This document shows, piece after piece, positions 1 to 16,919 of a DNA stretch of 64,000 bases. Below the pieces are notes generated by a model. That model worked only from the letters and a program-made list of their open reading frames with translations, ran no database searches and was not told the DNA's origin. The stretch's first letter is position 1; the number at the start of each line of letters is the position of its first letter. The stretch is taken from assembly GCA_022316685.1 (NCBI GenBank), contig JAKJHU010000536.1, positions 87,956 through 151,955 on the forward strand. The letters are read 5' to 3'. This stretch comes from Progne subis subis (taxonomy: Eukaryota > Chordata > Aves > Passeriformes > Hirundinidae). A program made the position numbers and the translations under genes.

Positions 1-578
1 TGAGAAGCTGTGCACACAGCTTTTCTTCTACGGACGTTCGTAGGCAAACTTTGCTTTCCTGTTGTGTTTGGACAGAGAGAAGAAGTCTGTCTATCCTGAG
101 ACAGGGCCGCTGCTGGAGCTCACTGTGACAGAGTCCGAAATGAATGAATGGATTGTGTCCAGTTCTATTTGTCCTAGCAGTTAGATGAGGCCCACAGCTG
201 AGGTTCCAAGCTCTTTCTTTATCTTTCTCTGCAAGGAAATGACTGTCTGGGGTGAGCTCCTGTGTGAGGCCTCCTGTGCATCTGTTACAGTCGAGTTTCC
301 TGTGCTGTGTATATACTACAGCTGACAGGATCTGAGATGTGAGGCCGTGATTGACACTCTCCTGGTGTTTTCCCATTCTTGGCTGGGTTCATTAAGTTTG
401 TTTGGATGATTTGTTTGGGTTGGGTTGTTTGTTTGTTTGCTTGTTTTCTTGTCAAGGAGTAAAGTTGATGCTCATTGTGCCTGGCAATCCTGCAAACTCC
501 AAACCATAGAATGATCCAGTAGGGAGGGTGTCTCTCATCCCTGCCTGAGCTGTTCATGTAATCTAGAATGATGGAAAC

Positions 579-710
579 ACAGAATCATAGAATGGTTTGT
601 GTTGAAAAGGACCTTGGAGAAGATGTTGTTCCAACTCTTCTGACGTGGGCAGGGACATCTTCCACCAGACCAGGTTGCTCGTAGCACCTCCCAGCCTGAC
701 CTTGAATATT
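579..710 (-). mobile_element. CR1 LINE 3' tail, reverse orientation (copy 1)
   Basis: The + strand begins with the reversed CR1 terminal repeat (AGAATCATAGAATGG). It continues with the reversed CR1 3' UTR, including the parts reading CACCAGACCAGGTTGCTC and CCTGACCTTGAAT. Only the 3' end is present, the usual 5'-truncated CR1 form. The element is shared with the copy at about 43863-43995 and, partly deleted, with 30093-30160. Confidence 0.8.
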
Positions 711-1534
711 TCATTAAAGACATACAACTTCATAATATATGTTTCCCCAAGGTGTTGTTTTCTCTGTGGCCAAGATACAACCAAAATGTTGGTATATGTT
801 GATGGTGAACCTGAAGGCTGTGAATGCAGAGTGAGGAGGGTGAGAGCTCAGTTCTGTGCCAGGAAAAGCGGTGAATCTGTGTGGGTTTGGCTGAGAAATG
901 GTTTGATTTGCTGCTTGGTGCCAAAGCCAGAGCCATTTCTGTTCTGTTCTGATCCTGCTTTCTCTCTCATCAAGGACAATGACCTCAACAGTAACCGTTC
1001 CTGTAGAACCATAATTCTTGTCTAGAACAGCTAATTAATCCTGTGTGAAACCTCCATTATCCATCTGTATTTCTGTGCAACATTGCAATGTAGAATTTCT
1101 TCAGAGCTGTAATTGCACTTTCACTCAGGCCTTTGTTTCCAGGTTGGGTTGCAGCTCATTTTCGCAGTTCTCATCAGTACTTTTAAATTTGGAATTGTGC
1201 CTGTTGTTTTCCAGCAAATCTGTGCTTCAGCCACCTAGGAAAGAGTTGTGTGTGTGTGGGAAACAGGAAGAATGGGAAGCAGGAGCAGTAAGAGAATCTG
1301 TTATAATTTGTCAGGAGATGTAACTTGAGAAAGAGGCAGATGAGAAGCTGTTTAAAGTGCTGGTTTCATACCTGTGCAAGGTGAGCAGGCCATGCAGTAG
1401 AAAGTTGCTGAGGACAGGACTAATTGTTCAAATGAAGGCCCCTGTCCTGCTGTCCAGTGTAAGTCTTTAGGGCCACACTTGCAGCTTGAGACCTGAGTGA
1501 CTTCTCGGTGCTCTCAGGGATGAATTTGAAGGCC

Positions 1535-1566
1535 AAGGCCTAGAACCAAGGCCTAGAACCAAGGCC
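1535..1566. repeat. 13-bp tandem repeat (copy 1)
   Basis: Two and a half copies of AAGGCCTAGAACC in direct tandem. The same array, with the same copy number, is present in the other two beta spacers near 30988-31019 and 44816-44847. The duplication of the array therefore predates the copying of the spacer. Confidence 0.85.
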
Positions 1567-2123
1567 TTCACTGTGAGCATCTCTGAGAGCTTGTTGTCTT
1601 CTAATGCTTCCCTGCCTTATCTGATTCATGGTTGGGTTTTCTGCAGGCTTTTCTTTTTCATTTTTTCCCCTTGATTTACTCTGTATGTGGGTACACTTAC
1701 AGTTATCAACAACCTATCTTTTTTAGGAATGTATGGAGTGTTCATGTCTCTTGTTGCAGTGGGAGTGGAAGGCAGGAGATGTGAGAGTGACTTTGTGTTC
1801 TGTTCCTGCTGGGAGAAATAGATGGAAATATGACTTTAGTAGAGGTTGCATCTGTGTGGTGGAGAAGAGCAGGTGATAAAGACAGGGAGGAGATTCCCTC
1901 TGAGCAATGGTTTGATGAGCCATTGTCCCTTGGATGACTGCTGATCTTTTAGGATGGTTGTTTATCAACTGTGTGCTTTAGAATCCTTCAGTTCCTTATC
2001 ATGATGGGGTGAGCAGACAAATGTACCTCCCTTGTGGGTGTGGCTGCAGTGAACTATCATCTCATGATCAATTGGACCAGAGAGGAGATGGCCACAAGCA
2101 AAACCTCCCAGCTGCATGGCGCA

Positions 2124-2141
2124 GAAGAAGAAGAAGAAGAG
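2124..2141. repeat. GAA microsatellite (copy 1)
   Basis: Short run of GAA units, about six. It is conserved in the other beta spacers at about 31588-31604 and 45407-45423. Confidence 0.85.
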
Positions 2142-2639
2142 AGGGGAGCTGTGTGTGTGAGGCTGGAGAAGAAGTCGGTCATTCCCTTGCCTGTCCTTTG
2201 TCATAGATAACACAGGCCCGTGCCTGATGGAGTGCAGTGTGATTGGAGTTGCTTCTGTGGAGCAAGTGAGAGCTACAAAATGTTATTGCATCTGTTCATT
2301 TCTCTGTGTTCCTGACTCTGCACTGCTTGTTGTCATGAGCTCAGCCTGAGCGTGTCTGATCCTGTGTGGAAGGTCTCCTCTGTCCCGATTGCCCGAGTGC
2401 AGGTGCAGTTCCCACACGCACCTGTGATGTTTCCAGCTGTACAGAGGAAGGGTTTCATCAGCACAGGGGTGCTCACCCAGGAGCACTTTGTCTGTCGTGT
2501 AATAATGCAGAAACATCTCTGCTGCGGTGGTCAAAGTGCAGAGCAGCCACCCAGCCCAGCCAAGGTTTCCATGAACAGATCAGGGGCCAGGGGGGAACCT
2601 GTGCAGTGTCCCCCACATCATCACGTGGAGGAACATGCT

Positions 2640-3613
2640 GGGCAATCCTCTGGAGGCTGTTAAATGGCTGAGGAACAGGCTGCACACTCATCTCCAAGAG
2701 TTATTGGCAGTGGCTCCACGTCCAGCTGGAAAGCAGTAACTTGTGTTGTCCCTCAAGGGTCCTTGCTGGGACCAGGACTGTTTAGTACCTCCATGGACAA
2801 TGGGATCGAGTGCACCTTGAGAACATTTGCAGCTGCAGCAGTGTGAGTTGATTCCCCAGAGGGCAGAGATGCCAGCGAGGGATTGGCTGGAGCAGTGGCC
2901 CCGTGCAACCCTCAGGAAGGTGAACAGGGCAAAGTGCAAGGTCCTGCAGCCGGGTTAGGGCAATCCCCAGTTTGAACAGAGAGCAGGGGACAGGGAAGCG
3001 CTTAGCAGAGAAGGAACTTTGGGTTCTTGGTGCGTGACAAGATGGGACATGAGCCGCCCATGGGCACCTGCTGCTCCGATTGTGTCCTGCACTGCACACC
3101 AGTTTTGTGCCCGGCAGGTCGAGGGAGATCCTTCCCCCCTCTAAACGCTTTTTGTGAGACCATGGACTGCATGCAGATCCTGGGCCAGTGTCCCAAATGG
3201 ACATGCTGGAGTCCCCAGAGGGATCATGGGAATTGATCTGAGGGTTGGAACATCTCTGCTGTGCAGAAGGACTGAAGGAGCTTAGGTCTTCAAGCATGGA
3301 GAAATGATACCTCTGTGATGACTTTTCAAATTGTCTCGCTTTATCATTTTTAAATAAGTTATAAGAAATATGGACAGGCCCTTTTACAAGGGCTGGTGGT
3401 CATCGGACAGCAGAGAAGTGTTTTTAACTAAAAGAAGGAGGTTTTGATTAGGAGAAAGCTTTGCAGTGGGTTGTGAGAAAATGGACATATTGCCCAGAGG
3501 TTTTGGATATGCCTCCAACATTCAAGTCTAGAGAAAGTGTTCCTGCTGGCAGAGGTGTGGATTAAATGACCTTTAAAGAAAAGTTGAAGTGTGAAACTGA
3601 ACACATTGTTTAG
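2640..3613 (+). mobile_element. Degenerate CR1 LINE fragment with reverse-transcriptase remnant (copy 1)
   Basis: Translating around 2700-2825 gives a recognisable CR1 reverse-transcriptase stretch: VPQGSLLGPGLF, then GIECTL. Downstream are decayed pieces of the ORF2 C-terminus and of the CR1 3' UTR (for example the region around 3240-3300 and the ACTAAAAGAAGGAGG segment near 3428). The reading frame is broken many times, so it is inactive. Boundaries are approximate. Equivalent copies lie at about 32100-33100 and 45920-46900, and a diverged relative sits at the matching position of the alpha spacers. Confidence 0.75.
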
Positions 3614-4028
3614 CTTTTGAAGGACTCAGCGTTGCTTTGCACTTCCCATTGTCAGGCGCTCAGCTATGGAGATGCAGATGAAACAACTTTAATGAGTAAA
3701 TCAAAAGAGTAAATGTTTTTTTGTCTTGGCATGGGGGTTGCTTACAGTGCTGGGCTGATTTATAGCTCAGATTAATTCATCCCAGTTAATGAAGGGACAA
3801 GTCAAGAGATGTGACAAAGTTCGAAAAAACTCTTAATTCCCTAAATTATGGTTTATTGCAGCAGTAGATGTGCCGTGATTTTATTAAAAAGAGCTAAATT
3901 CCATTTTTTACTGCCCTTTCATGAATGTCTGCTTCCAGTGTTCATTGTGACTGGAAAGGATGCGCTAAAAGCAGCGGAGAGCACATCTGAGATGGAAGCG
4001 CGTGGACCGAATGAAGCCGGTGCCGGTG

Positions 4029-4431
4029 CTGTTGGTGTTGGCCGCGGCGGAGAGAGGCCGGTGCCGGTGGCGCCCCGAGCCCCGCCCCAAGCCGGGCCCC
4101 GTTGAGCGCGGCCATCGGGCGGCTGCAGCGGCGTCGCGGCGCCTCCGGGTGCCGCTGTTGGCCGGCGCCGAGCGGCGCTGGAGCCGCGGCCGCCGCAGCG
4201 TCCTGCCCCCGCAGGCTGCTCGCTCGCCCGGCGCCGGCCACAGCGGCAGCGGCAGCGGCAGCGGCAGGCGGCGGAGGGCGGCGCTGGGCGCGGAGCGGCG
4301 GCGTCCGAGGCGGCCCGAGCGGCCCGGCTGCGCGGCGGCGGCCCGAGCGCTGTGCGGCGAGAGCGGCCGCGAGGGAGGCAGGGCAGCGGCGGGAGCGGTG
4401 CGGGAGCGCGGCGAGCGCTGCGGGCCGGAGA
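4029..4431 (+). promoter_or_regulatory. GB-1 promoter and 5' UTR block
   Basis: This GC-rich, TATA-less block begins abruptly at CTGTTGGTGTTGGCCGCGG and is nearly identical in front of all five GB exons. It contains a GC box (CCCCGCCCC, about 4080-4088), a CGCT-containing element (AGCGGCGCTGG, from 4171) that is a candidate for the protocadherin conserved sequence element, and a GGCAGC microsatellite at about 4241-4268. In mammals such elements bind CTCF and direct promoter choice; that role is inferred here. The transcription start is not visible. Confidence 0.6.
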
Positions 4432-6892
<2,461 letters not shown>

Positions 6893-9660
6893 GTCTGTAA
6901 AGCCTCTCGCTTGCGCTGTTCGCATTGAGCATTTCTAAACCTTCATCCTCCTTTCCCTCTCTTTGCCTGAGATGTGTCTCTCTGCAATGCCCGGCGCGCT
7001 CCCACTCTCCTTCGGTGGTTAAAGTTTCTGGGACAGTTTAGGGACTTTGACTACCTCTGCATTTATATTTGCGGCTGTGAATGCGGTCAATCAATTTCTT
7101 GAGATTTTCCCTTCGATTCCTGTTTCCTAAGATTGATCTAGTTGACGTCTTTGTCAGCTGGTGAATACCCTGTTTCGGTATAGGACAGGCAAAAGAAACA
7201 CTTCCTGTGACATCCTGAACCACAAAGTTGCATATGATCCTAGCTCTTTTCTCTTTATCCTCCCATGTGTTGCAGGTGTGTTGCTGTAGAAATGGTAACT
7301 TTGCGGAGGGTGACTCTTATTTTCGAGGAATTATTTACCTGATGACAGAGCGTTGGCACCAGCTGTTTCACAAATTAAAGTTGTAGATTGTTCTTCGCTA
7401 TTGAATATTCCCACCTTCGGCTGTGTGTCCTTCCGGATTTTGCAAAGGCTAGTGGAGAGAATGGCAGCAGTAGTGGGATGGATAAATTGCATCCAGGCGC
7501 GGTTTGTCCCGATCTTTGTAAAGTTCTTTTCTTACCCTGTAGAATGTGACTGGGAGCGTAAGTGGGACAGGTTACTTATTGCAGGATTCCAGGCATCATT
7601 TCTCCCTGCAGGTATTTTTCTTTCAGGTTTTGTGTTTATTTCGTTTGTCGTTCTTTTGTACTTTTTTCCCCATCCTCAGTGATATTTTCTTGTATTGAAG
7701 GCAGCAGTGAAGGTGCAGAGTGGCATATCAAAAGAAAAAAAAACCAGTAAAATTCACAGGTGTAGGCTCAGTGAGGAGATTCTTGGTGTTCTACTTCTGC
7801 TGAGTGAAATATTGGAAATGTTTTGAAACTCCTCTCTTGTTTCATCACACATTCAGGTTCAACTGAGAATATTTGTCTACAAATATTTTCAGATTTTTTA
7901 GGAGTTGCTTTACTCCTTAAAAATGAAAAGCTTCCTGGTCGTTCTTTCTGGAGCAATGTCCATGGACCAGGTTTATAGCTGGGCAAAACCCCGTCGGTTA
8001 ATGCTCTTGAGGTGCTGGGCTTCAAAGGAGGTGTGGGGATCCGTGAATAGGAAATTTACAGCTTGTTCCTGTGCCGTGTGCCTTCCCATCTTTTGAGGCA
8101 TTGAGCAAATGCTTACACTACAGGACGGATTTCTTTTGTTCAGACATTATTTTAGCTGCAGCTAAGCCACAGAATTGGATCTCCAAAAGCAAAACCCTCT
8201 GTTTGGCGCTTCAGAGCCTGGTTTGTATTTGTATGTCCCTTGTCCAAAGAGACATTCGCTTTTCAGTGGCTTTTGTTTTTATGTTGGAATGGATCGCCAA
8301 GTTCCCGGGCATGGCTGGTGCATGCTGTCTAAGAAAGAACTGTGTGATGGGGTAATGTGTGTAATCACGAGCTGTAGAGTTCCAGGCTCCAATGAACAAT
8401 CTGAAAGTGATGGCTGGAGGATGTAAACAACACAGGTTGATCCCGAGCATCCGAGGAAGTGCAGGTGCAAGCTTACAAAGTCCGTGAAGGGAGGTCAGTC
8501 CCTTGGACAATTCACTTTGAGCGGGGATCGTCATCACCGCATCTGGTGTGGTGGGGATTGGTAGACGAACGTCACTGGTGACATTGCAGTGAGCGTCGTT
8601 TTGGTTTATACAAAGGCAGAGACAAAATAAATCAAGCGAGATGATTTATTAAAGAAAACGTGGGTCCTGATGTAGCATCGATACCCGACTGTGACGGACA
8701 AAAGCTCTCTAACAGTTTAATGTTAGAAAGTGTGTGTTTATACACGGGCAGCGGGCAGCGTGCGGGATCGCTCCCAAATACTCACCGGAATTTACAGGTG
8801 ATCACAGAGTCCTTTTATTTACAAAAGCATGGAATACCCCAAACACAAATGCATATTCATGACCCTGGTACATCCCATTCCCCGCTTCGTATGGTAATTA
8901 GCTCAAAGGCAATTAAGCATGCGTAGTTTGTTCTTTGGAATGGGTCGGTGGTCCTTTCCATGGGGAGGGGTCCCCAAAATGAGGAAGTAAGGAAGTCTTA
9001 CTCGTCCTGACCTTTCTCCCTTTTCGGTGCAAATGTGATCAATGAACCCTTGGTAGGACTCCTATGTCCTGCCTTCGTGACTGTTTCTGGGCAGAGGAGG
9101 CCTACACTTGTCTTATGTTCTAAAAGGTATTGATCAGCTTCTGCATTCTTCATTATCAGCACAGCTAACCGAACATAAAGCTGACAAAGTAATCAGTTAT
9201 TCTAATACGGAAGAGTGATCCCAAACCCAGTTGCTCTTAGTTAATTACTACCTTTGAATTTCAGCAAAGCCTACTTATCTGTAGTTAATTTCCGCAAAGC
9301 TTATATCAAACTATGATTTTAACCACTCTAAAGTCCTTAATTCTCTAAAGTTTCTGTCTCAAAGACAGCCGCCAAAGCTGTGCCATTCGTATCAGAAATT
9401 GTTGTTTTGAACGAATTCATGCAGCACTCGTTGTAATATTCCCCCAGCCATCTTAAAAGAACTGTATCATAAACCAACATTCCAAGGATGTTTTCCGATG
9501 CGATACATAAAATCAAATCACAGGAGTTCTCTACTTGGCGTCTGATGGCGCTGCGGTAAAAGATCAAAGACGAGATGTGCTGGAGACAAGCACAAGGCAC
9601 ATGTCCCCGCTGAACGGGAGCCCAGGACTCGGGGCCGGCGGTGTCACCCCCGAGAGCCTC
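6893..9660. other. GB-to-GA spacer 1 (intron/intergenic)
   Basis: Begins with the GB splice donor GTCTGT and runs to the GA-1 promoter. It is nearly identical to the spacers at 21004-23980 and 50171-53130. It contains the reverse LTR-like element. It lacks an internal segment of roughly 170 bases, after about 7550, that the other two copies carry (around 21664-21853 in copy 2). I see no gene in it. Confidence 0.75.
8580..9083 (-). mobile_element. LTR-like element, reverse orientation (copy 1)
   Basis: Read on the minus strand this block has the order of a retroviral-type LTR: a U3-like part, a TATA-like AAATAAAAGG near 8810-8820, then a polyadenylation signal AATAAA close to 8650. No flanking gag, pol or env is present, so it would be a solitary LTR. 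Family and exact ends could not be set; no clean target-site duplication was found. Copies are at about 22900-23402 and 52040-52543. It could also be another kind of unclassified repeat. Confidence 0.4.
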
Positions 9661-9990
9661 CGGTGTGCGAGGCGGGCGGGCAGCGCTGGGCAGCGCTCGG
9701 TGCCTGCAGTGCCGGGAGGAGGCTGCGGGCGCCGCTGCTGACCGAGAGGAGCGAGAGGAGCTGGGAGCGCTCCCGGCAGCCCCGCCCGCTGCGGATCGGC
9801 TCGGTCACTCGATCGCTGGATTCATCAGCCGGCAGCCGGGCGATCTGCGATCGTCCTCTCGGTGCGGATCTGTGCAGCGGAGAGGCGAAAGAGGCGGCGA
9901 CAGTGGCCGGGAGCGGAGAGCCCGGTAGGAAAGCTCAGCAAGCGCGGGTACCTGAGCAGCGGGCGGCAGCGGGGAGCTGCCGCGGCGGAG
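9661..9990 (+). promoter_or_regulatory. GA-1 promoter and 5' UTR
   Basis: GC-rich, TATA-less. It carries a paired CGCT box, CAGCGCTGGGCAGCGCT at 9681-9697, about 300 bases upstream of the ATG, and a GC box (CCCCGCCC) near 9780. The paired box is found at a similar distance before all four GA exons and is the best candidate for the GA conserved sequence element. An in-frame upstream ATG at 9862 has no stop before the main start; it is probably untranslated leader. Confidence 0.55.
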
Positions 9991-12537
<2,547 letters not shown>

Positions 12538-14279
12538 TAGAAGTGGGGCTGCTGCCTGGTGCATGTTTTTTCGGGTCTTTGATTTTTTCTCTGCCGCCTG
12601 GTCTCTTCTCGTTTTGCCCCCTCACCCGTATAATATAGTTTTTCCCTCGGTCTTAGTTCTTTCGAATGGATGTATTGCATTGTTAGCTAAGGGAATTTTG
12701 CATTATTAGCAGAATCTCATTTCTTCCCGACAGCACATATGTTTGAGTGGAATGAAATACTCTTGTATGGCGTGCTGCCCTCGTTTTTATTCCTCTCTGC
12801 AAGTATTAGTCAGCCTTTAGTTTTTCTCATGAGAAGCCAGTAAGAATTGTCTTTGCATTCATCTTTGTTTGGTCTTTGTGCGCTTTCTGGAGGAACGTGT
12901 GTATCTGTGTGTGAAGGGCCACTGGAGGAAACAGTAGAGAAACTTTGCTGATCCATGTCTTTTAAATTATTTTTCCTAAGTACCGGATATGCCTTAGCTT
13001 GAAAATTTCTGTTATGCAAGAGCTGTACTAGAGGAGAAGGGACAGTTTCCGGTTACAGAAGGCATGGTGAGGAGGGGGAGAATGCCCTTATGCAGATTTT
13101 CACCATCTTAGTCTCTCCGAGAGCACTGCTCCTTTTTGCCATCCTCAAGTTTGAAACTTCTTCCCAGTTCTCTACTGAGCAAGCAGATGTATCCTGCACC
13201 TTCATCACAGAGATGTAGAGAGAGCTGTGTTAGGTCCATGGTGTGATGGTGTGTGCTGAAGAGAGCGGTCTAGGCCAGAAGGTGACTTCCATCTTTTCAA
13301 CGAGGCTTGACTAGAAGATATTATTCCAGCTAAACTGGGAGCCCTGGGTGGTCTTTCCTGTGTATTTGCAGGTTGGTGTGATGTTTCTAATAGTTCCCGC
13401 TAAAGACTGAAATTATGTCTCTAGTCCAAGTGCCAAAATCTGGAAAGAGTTGCTTCTGACCTCTCATTTTCTGCATGCTTTGTTGTTGAGAGCTAGAGGT
13501 AAAATGACTCTAAAGATGTCTTATTTTGACATCACGGTGCTCAGAATGTGACTGGCCAAGCAGTGGGTTCATCAGGCTGCTTTCTTGTCGCCTCTTCCTG
13601 TGAATGGCAGTTATTGGGCAGCAGCACACAGTGAGTGTCAAGCCTGAGAGTAACGAATCTTCCAAGCTGCACAACATGCTGAGGTGGGATGATGGTGTCT
13701 TTGAGCTGCTACTCTGATGACTGGGTTTTTATCAGATGTGCGTATTGCTTAATCACTTCAGGACATTTTAAATTTCTTTGAAGCGTCATGATGAGCAAAG
13801 ATATATCTTTGCATGCATGCATGTTGTGATTCTCATTCTCAGTGCAGAGAAGTTGTGTGTGCCGCTTTTCTCTCGTGGTGTCTCAAGAAGATAGAACAAC
13901 TGAAACCATTTGCTCTGGTGTGATTAGAAATAATTGAAATATGGAAGGAAACTGTCAAAGTCCAGTTTGTCTTAGTTGTTATCTGAGTCCCACTGTAATG
14001 GTTGCATGCATTTCCCCCTTTTTATTGTCCAGAGAAATTACACTGGGAAACAGAGGTTTTGGTCTTTGGTGTGAGCTCCCAGTGTGAACGTTCTTTTGAA
14101 CTGTTTACCAACTAGGTGCCCTGCTTGAGGACCTACTACCGAATATTAAGGTTTTGAAGCTTGCCGAGGGAGGCACCTCCCCTTCCTGGTAAATGTTCAT
14201 AGCCAGATCACAGGGCATGTTACAGGCTGGTTTTCGTGGTGGTGTTGTTGTTTTCTTTTAATTTGGTTTTATTTTTTGG

Positions 14280-14316
14280 TGTTTGTTTGTTTGTTTTGTT
14301 TTGTTTTGTTTGTTTT
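14280..14316. repeat. TTTG/TTTTG microsatellite (alpha spacer copy 1)
   Basis: Run of GTTT and GTTTT units. The matching run in the other alpha spacer is at about 57739-57776 and differs slightly in unit number. Confidence 0.8.
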
Positions 14317-16919
14317 TTAGTTTTTGGGGTTTTTTTATGTGCATCTGGGAGTTTCATTCCATGTTCTTTCGATTATGAGGGTCAGAGGACCCTATGTAAT
14401 TTAGAAGGCCTGGAGATAAGAGTCCTGGGAGCTGTGTGTGTAGGTCTCTTAAAGACACAAGAAATATGGTTTGCCCTTTTCCCTGACCAGTGCCTGGTTG
14501 TAGGATTATGCAATGTGAGTTTGATCATCCCAGAATGTTTGGCTGGATGACAGAGTGTTCCACCCGTATGGGGAGCCCTGTGAGATTCTCCCTATGAGTT
14601 TGCATCTTTTCATCGATTCTTAGCTAACAGCTAGAGTGTGGTACTTATAACGAATACCACAATGGAAGATTTGGGAAATCACACTTCACTTGCTACCTAA
14701 TAAATACTGGAATAATGAAGCTACTCTGAGTGCCACAATCTAGAGCTGTATGGGATGATGCCTTCCATTGTGCATGTGTTGATTTGTTGTGTTGCTTGAT
14801 CTAATGAGCTGAAGATGGGGCCTTTGTCTCTGAGAGTGTGTGGGAGATCACATCTGTTAGAGCTATCTGACTGACCTCTATGTCCCTTCCATGTTTTCAG
14901 ATCTAAAGAAAAAGACTTTCACAGATGCCTTTTCACTAAACAGCACTTTAACGAAACACTCCTTCTTGTCCAGTTTTCATGGTGAGAAGTCAGTGGAAGA
15001 TCAGTGAGAGACTGGCCTCAGAAGGAAAGGAAGGGATTGTACGCTCCACCGGGCTCAGTGTGCTTTCACAGCATTCCTGGTGCCAAGGCCTGTGTGACTT
15101 ACAGAATCCCCCCTTTCCCGGTATCCCAAAAAGATACAGGCTTGGATGAAGTTGTCTGCAGGCATACCCACGAAAGTGCAAACATGCTTCAGAGATTCTG
15201 TGTCTAAGAACTGTTGCTTTTCCAGCTATATGTCCTTGTAAGACGGTGATATGAAGTCTTGTCTTAGGTGTACTGAGCTTTCCCCAGCCTTGACCAACCT
15301 TCAGATGTTATTAATGGATCTTGCTCATAGGAAGTAACTGCTGGCGTTTTGTTAGTGTTTAAACTGTTTGTTTGTGAAGAATGCAGGGCATGGGATGGTA
15401 GTTTTTGTTAGGAAATTCTGGTTTGGGGGCTTGAACATTTCCCATTCCTTGAAATGAGTGGGATGTGCAGAGACGTTTATGTGTGTGGATCTGTGCTGTG
15501 ATCCTTATTCTCCACAAGGAGAAGCTGTGTGGGAAACCTGTCTTTTGAATGTGTCTGTTGACCAAGTTGTCCCTGGTGGGTGATGTTTGGCACATTGAAG
15601 CTTTCTGTCTGCACAGAGACAAGGCGAATAAAGAGTTTGCTGTGGTATAGTTTGAGCTGTCTAAAAGGTTGGTATAAACATTCAATTTTCACTATTTTTG
15701 TTCCCATATTTATGGTCCTGTGCACTTTTCTTGTTTTCCAAATAATTACTTGGAGAACCGTGCCTGTGGTCTTTGGTGCAAAGTCCCATGTGAGCCCCCT
15801 GCGTACCTGTTGCAAGGTAGATGGTGCTTCTTGTGTACCTACTACAACTGACGGAGTGTGAAATGTTAAGCAGTGATTCTTAACTGAGGTTCCATGATTC
15901 TGTGTCTTTCCTATTCCTTCCTGGTTTCTTACGTTCTACAAGTAGGCCTTGGCTTGGCTGATAGTCCTTGAATGTAGAGATCTGCTCAGATTATGAGCCC
16001 TGGGAGGTGTTCTCATCCATTTTCCCTATGATGGTGTTCAGCTGCCAGCAGAAAGGCTTTGAACCACTTATATTTTCCTAGAATGTCACAAAATTATGTG
16101 ATCTTTTGCTGGTGGCTGATGTACAGCCAAACGTTGGGTACGGCCTGTAGTAGAAGTTGTTAATTGAGAGCAAAGAAGGTGAGGGACTAGCTTGGAACCA
16201 TGAACGAGGTGGGTCCATGTGTTTTGGATGAGCAGTGGTTTGGTTTCATGTCTGGTGCCAAGGCCTGTGCCATTTATGTTATGAGCCTGATTTCTGTGTT
16301 TTGAAAAGGCAATGGTAGTCATCTGACAATAAGGTATTAGAATGTGTGTACCTAGAACAACGAAGTCTGAGTACAATGGCTTGTGACTCTTGTGTGAATC
16401 CTCCTTTATCCACCTCCGTGTCCCTGGAACATTATGATACACGGTTTCTTCACCATTGTAATTACACTTCCTTTCAGGCCTTTGTTTCCTGGGAGGTCGT
16501 GGTTCATATTCCCTGTTTCTGGAGAAAAGGCATTTTGCATTAGAAGATGTAAGTGTTGTTTTGCAGCAAAAACTCGTTTTAATCACCCAAACTAGGATTT
16601 TTGGTGTGAGGAAAATGAAGAAAAAGCTAAAAAGCAGTCTCTCATATTTTCTCATAGCATGGGAACCAGGCCCATTTGAAAGCGGCCCATTCAGAGAATT
16701 TTATTGGTAGGGAAGTTACCAGGCCACAGGTTGTGGAAAAACAACACACGAGAGCTGATGATGAGTTAATAAAATGAAATTAGATGTGTACCATGCAATT
16801 TGTTTTGCTTCTACTCAAGAAATAAGTCTTGCCTTGCTTTTTGTTTTGAGCGTGACCTCAGGGTAGCTGATCTCTTGTGGAATGTCCCATCTGTTCCTGT
16901 TGTCCAAGTGCAGGTGGAG

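Larger units (their letters stand above)
1..4028. other. Beta-type GA-to-GB spacer, 3' part (copy 1)
   Basis: AT-richer non-coding DNA upstream of GB-1. I see no gene. It holds a reverse CR1 tail, a 13-bp tandem repeat, a GAA microsatellite and a long forward CR1 remnant, each listed separately. The whole stretch recurs almost base for base at about 29731-33529 and 43289-47320, so it is one arm of a segmental duplication. From about 3300 to its end small indels against the other two copies become dense. Confidence 0.8.

Noticed and set aside
2640..3613. Possible functional LINE reverse transcriptase
   Set aside because: Only short stretches are readable and the frame breaks repeatedly; it is a dead CR1 remnant.
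9556..9570. TCF/LEF-like AGATCAAAG before GA-1, GA-2 and GA-4
   Set aside because: A 7-base core in copied DNA is expected by chance and cannot be tested by copy-to-copy comparison; it is not clearly present before GA-3.
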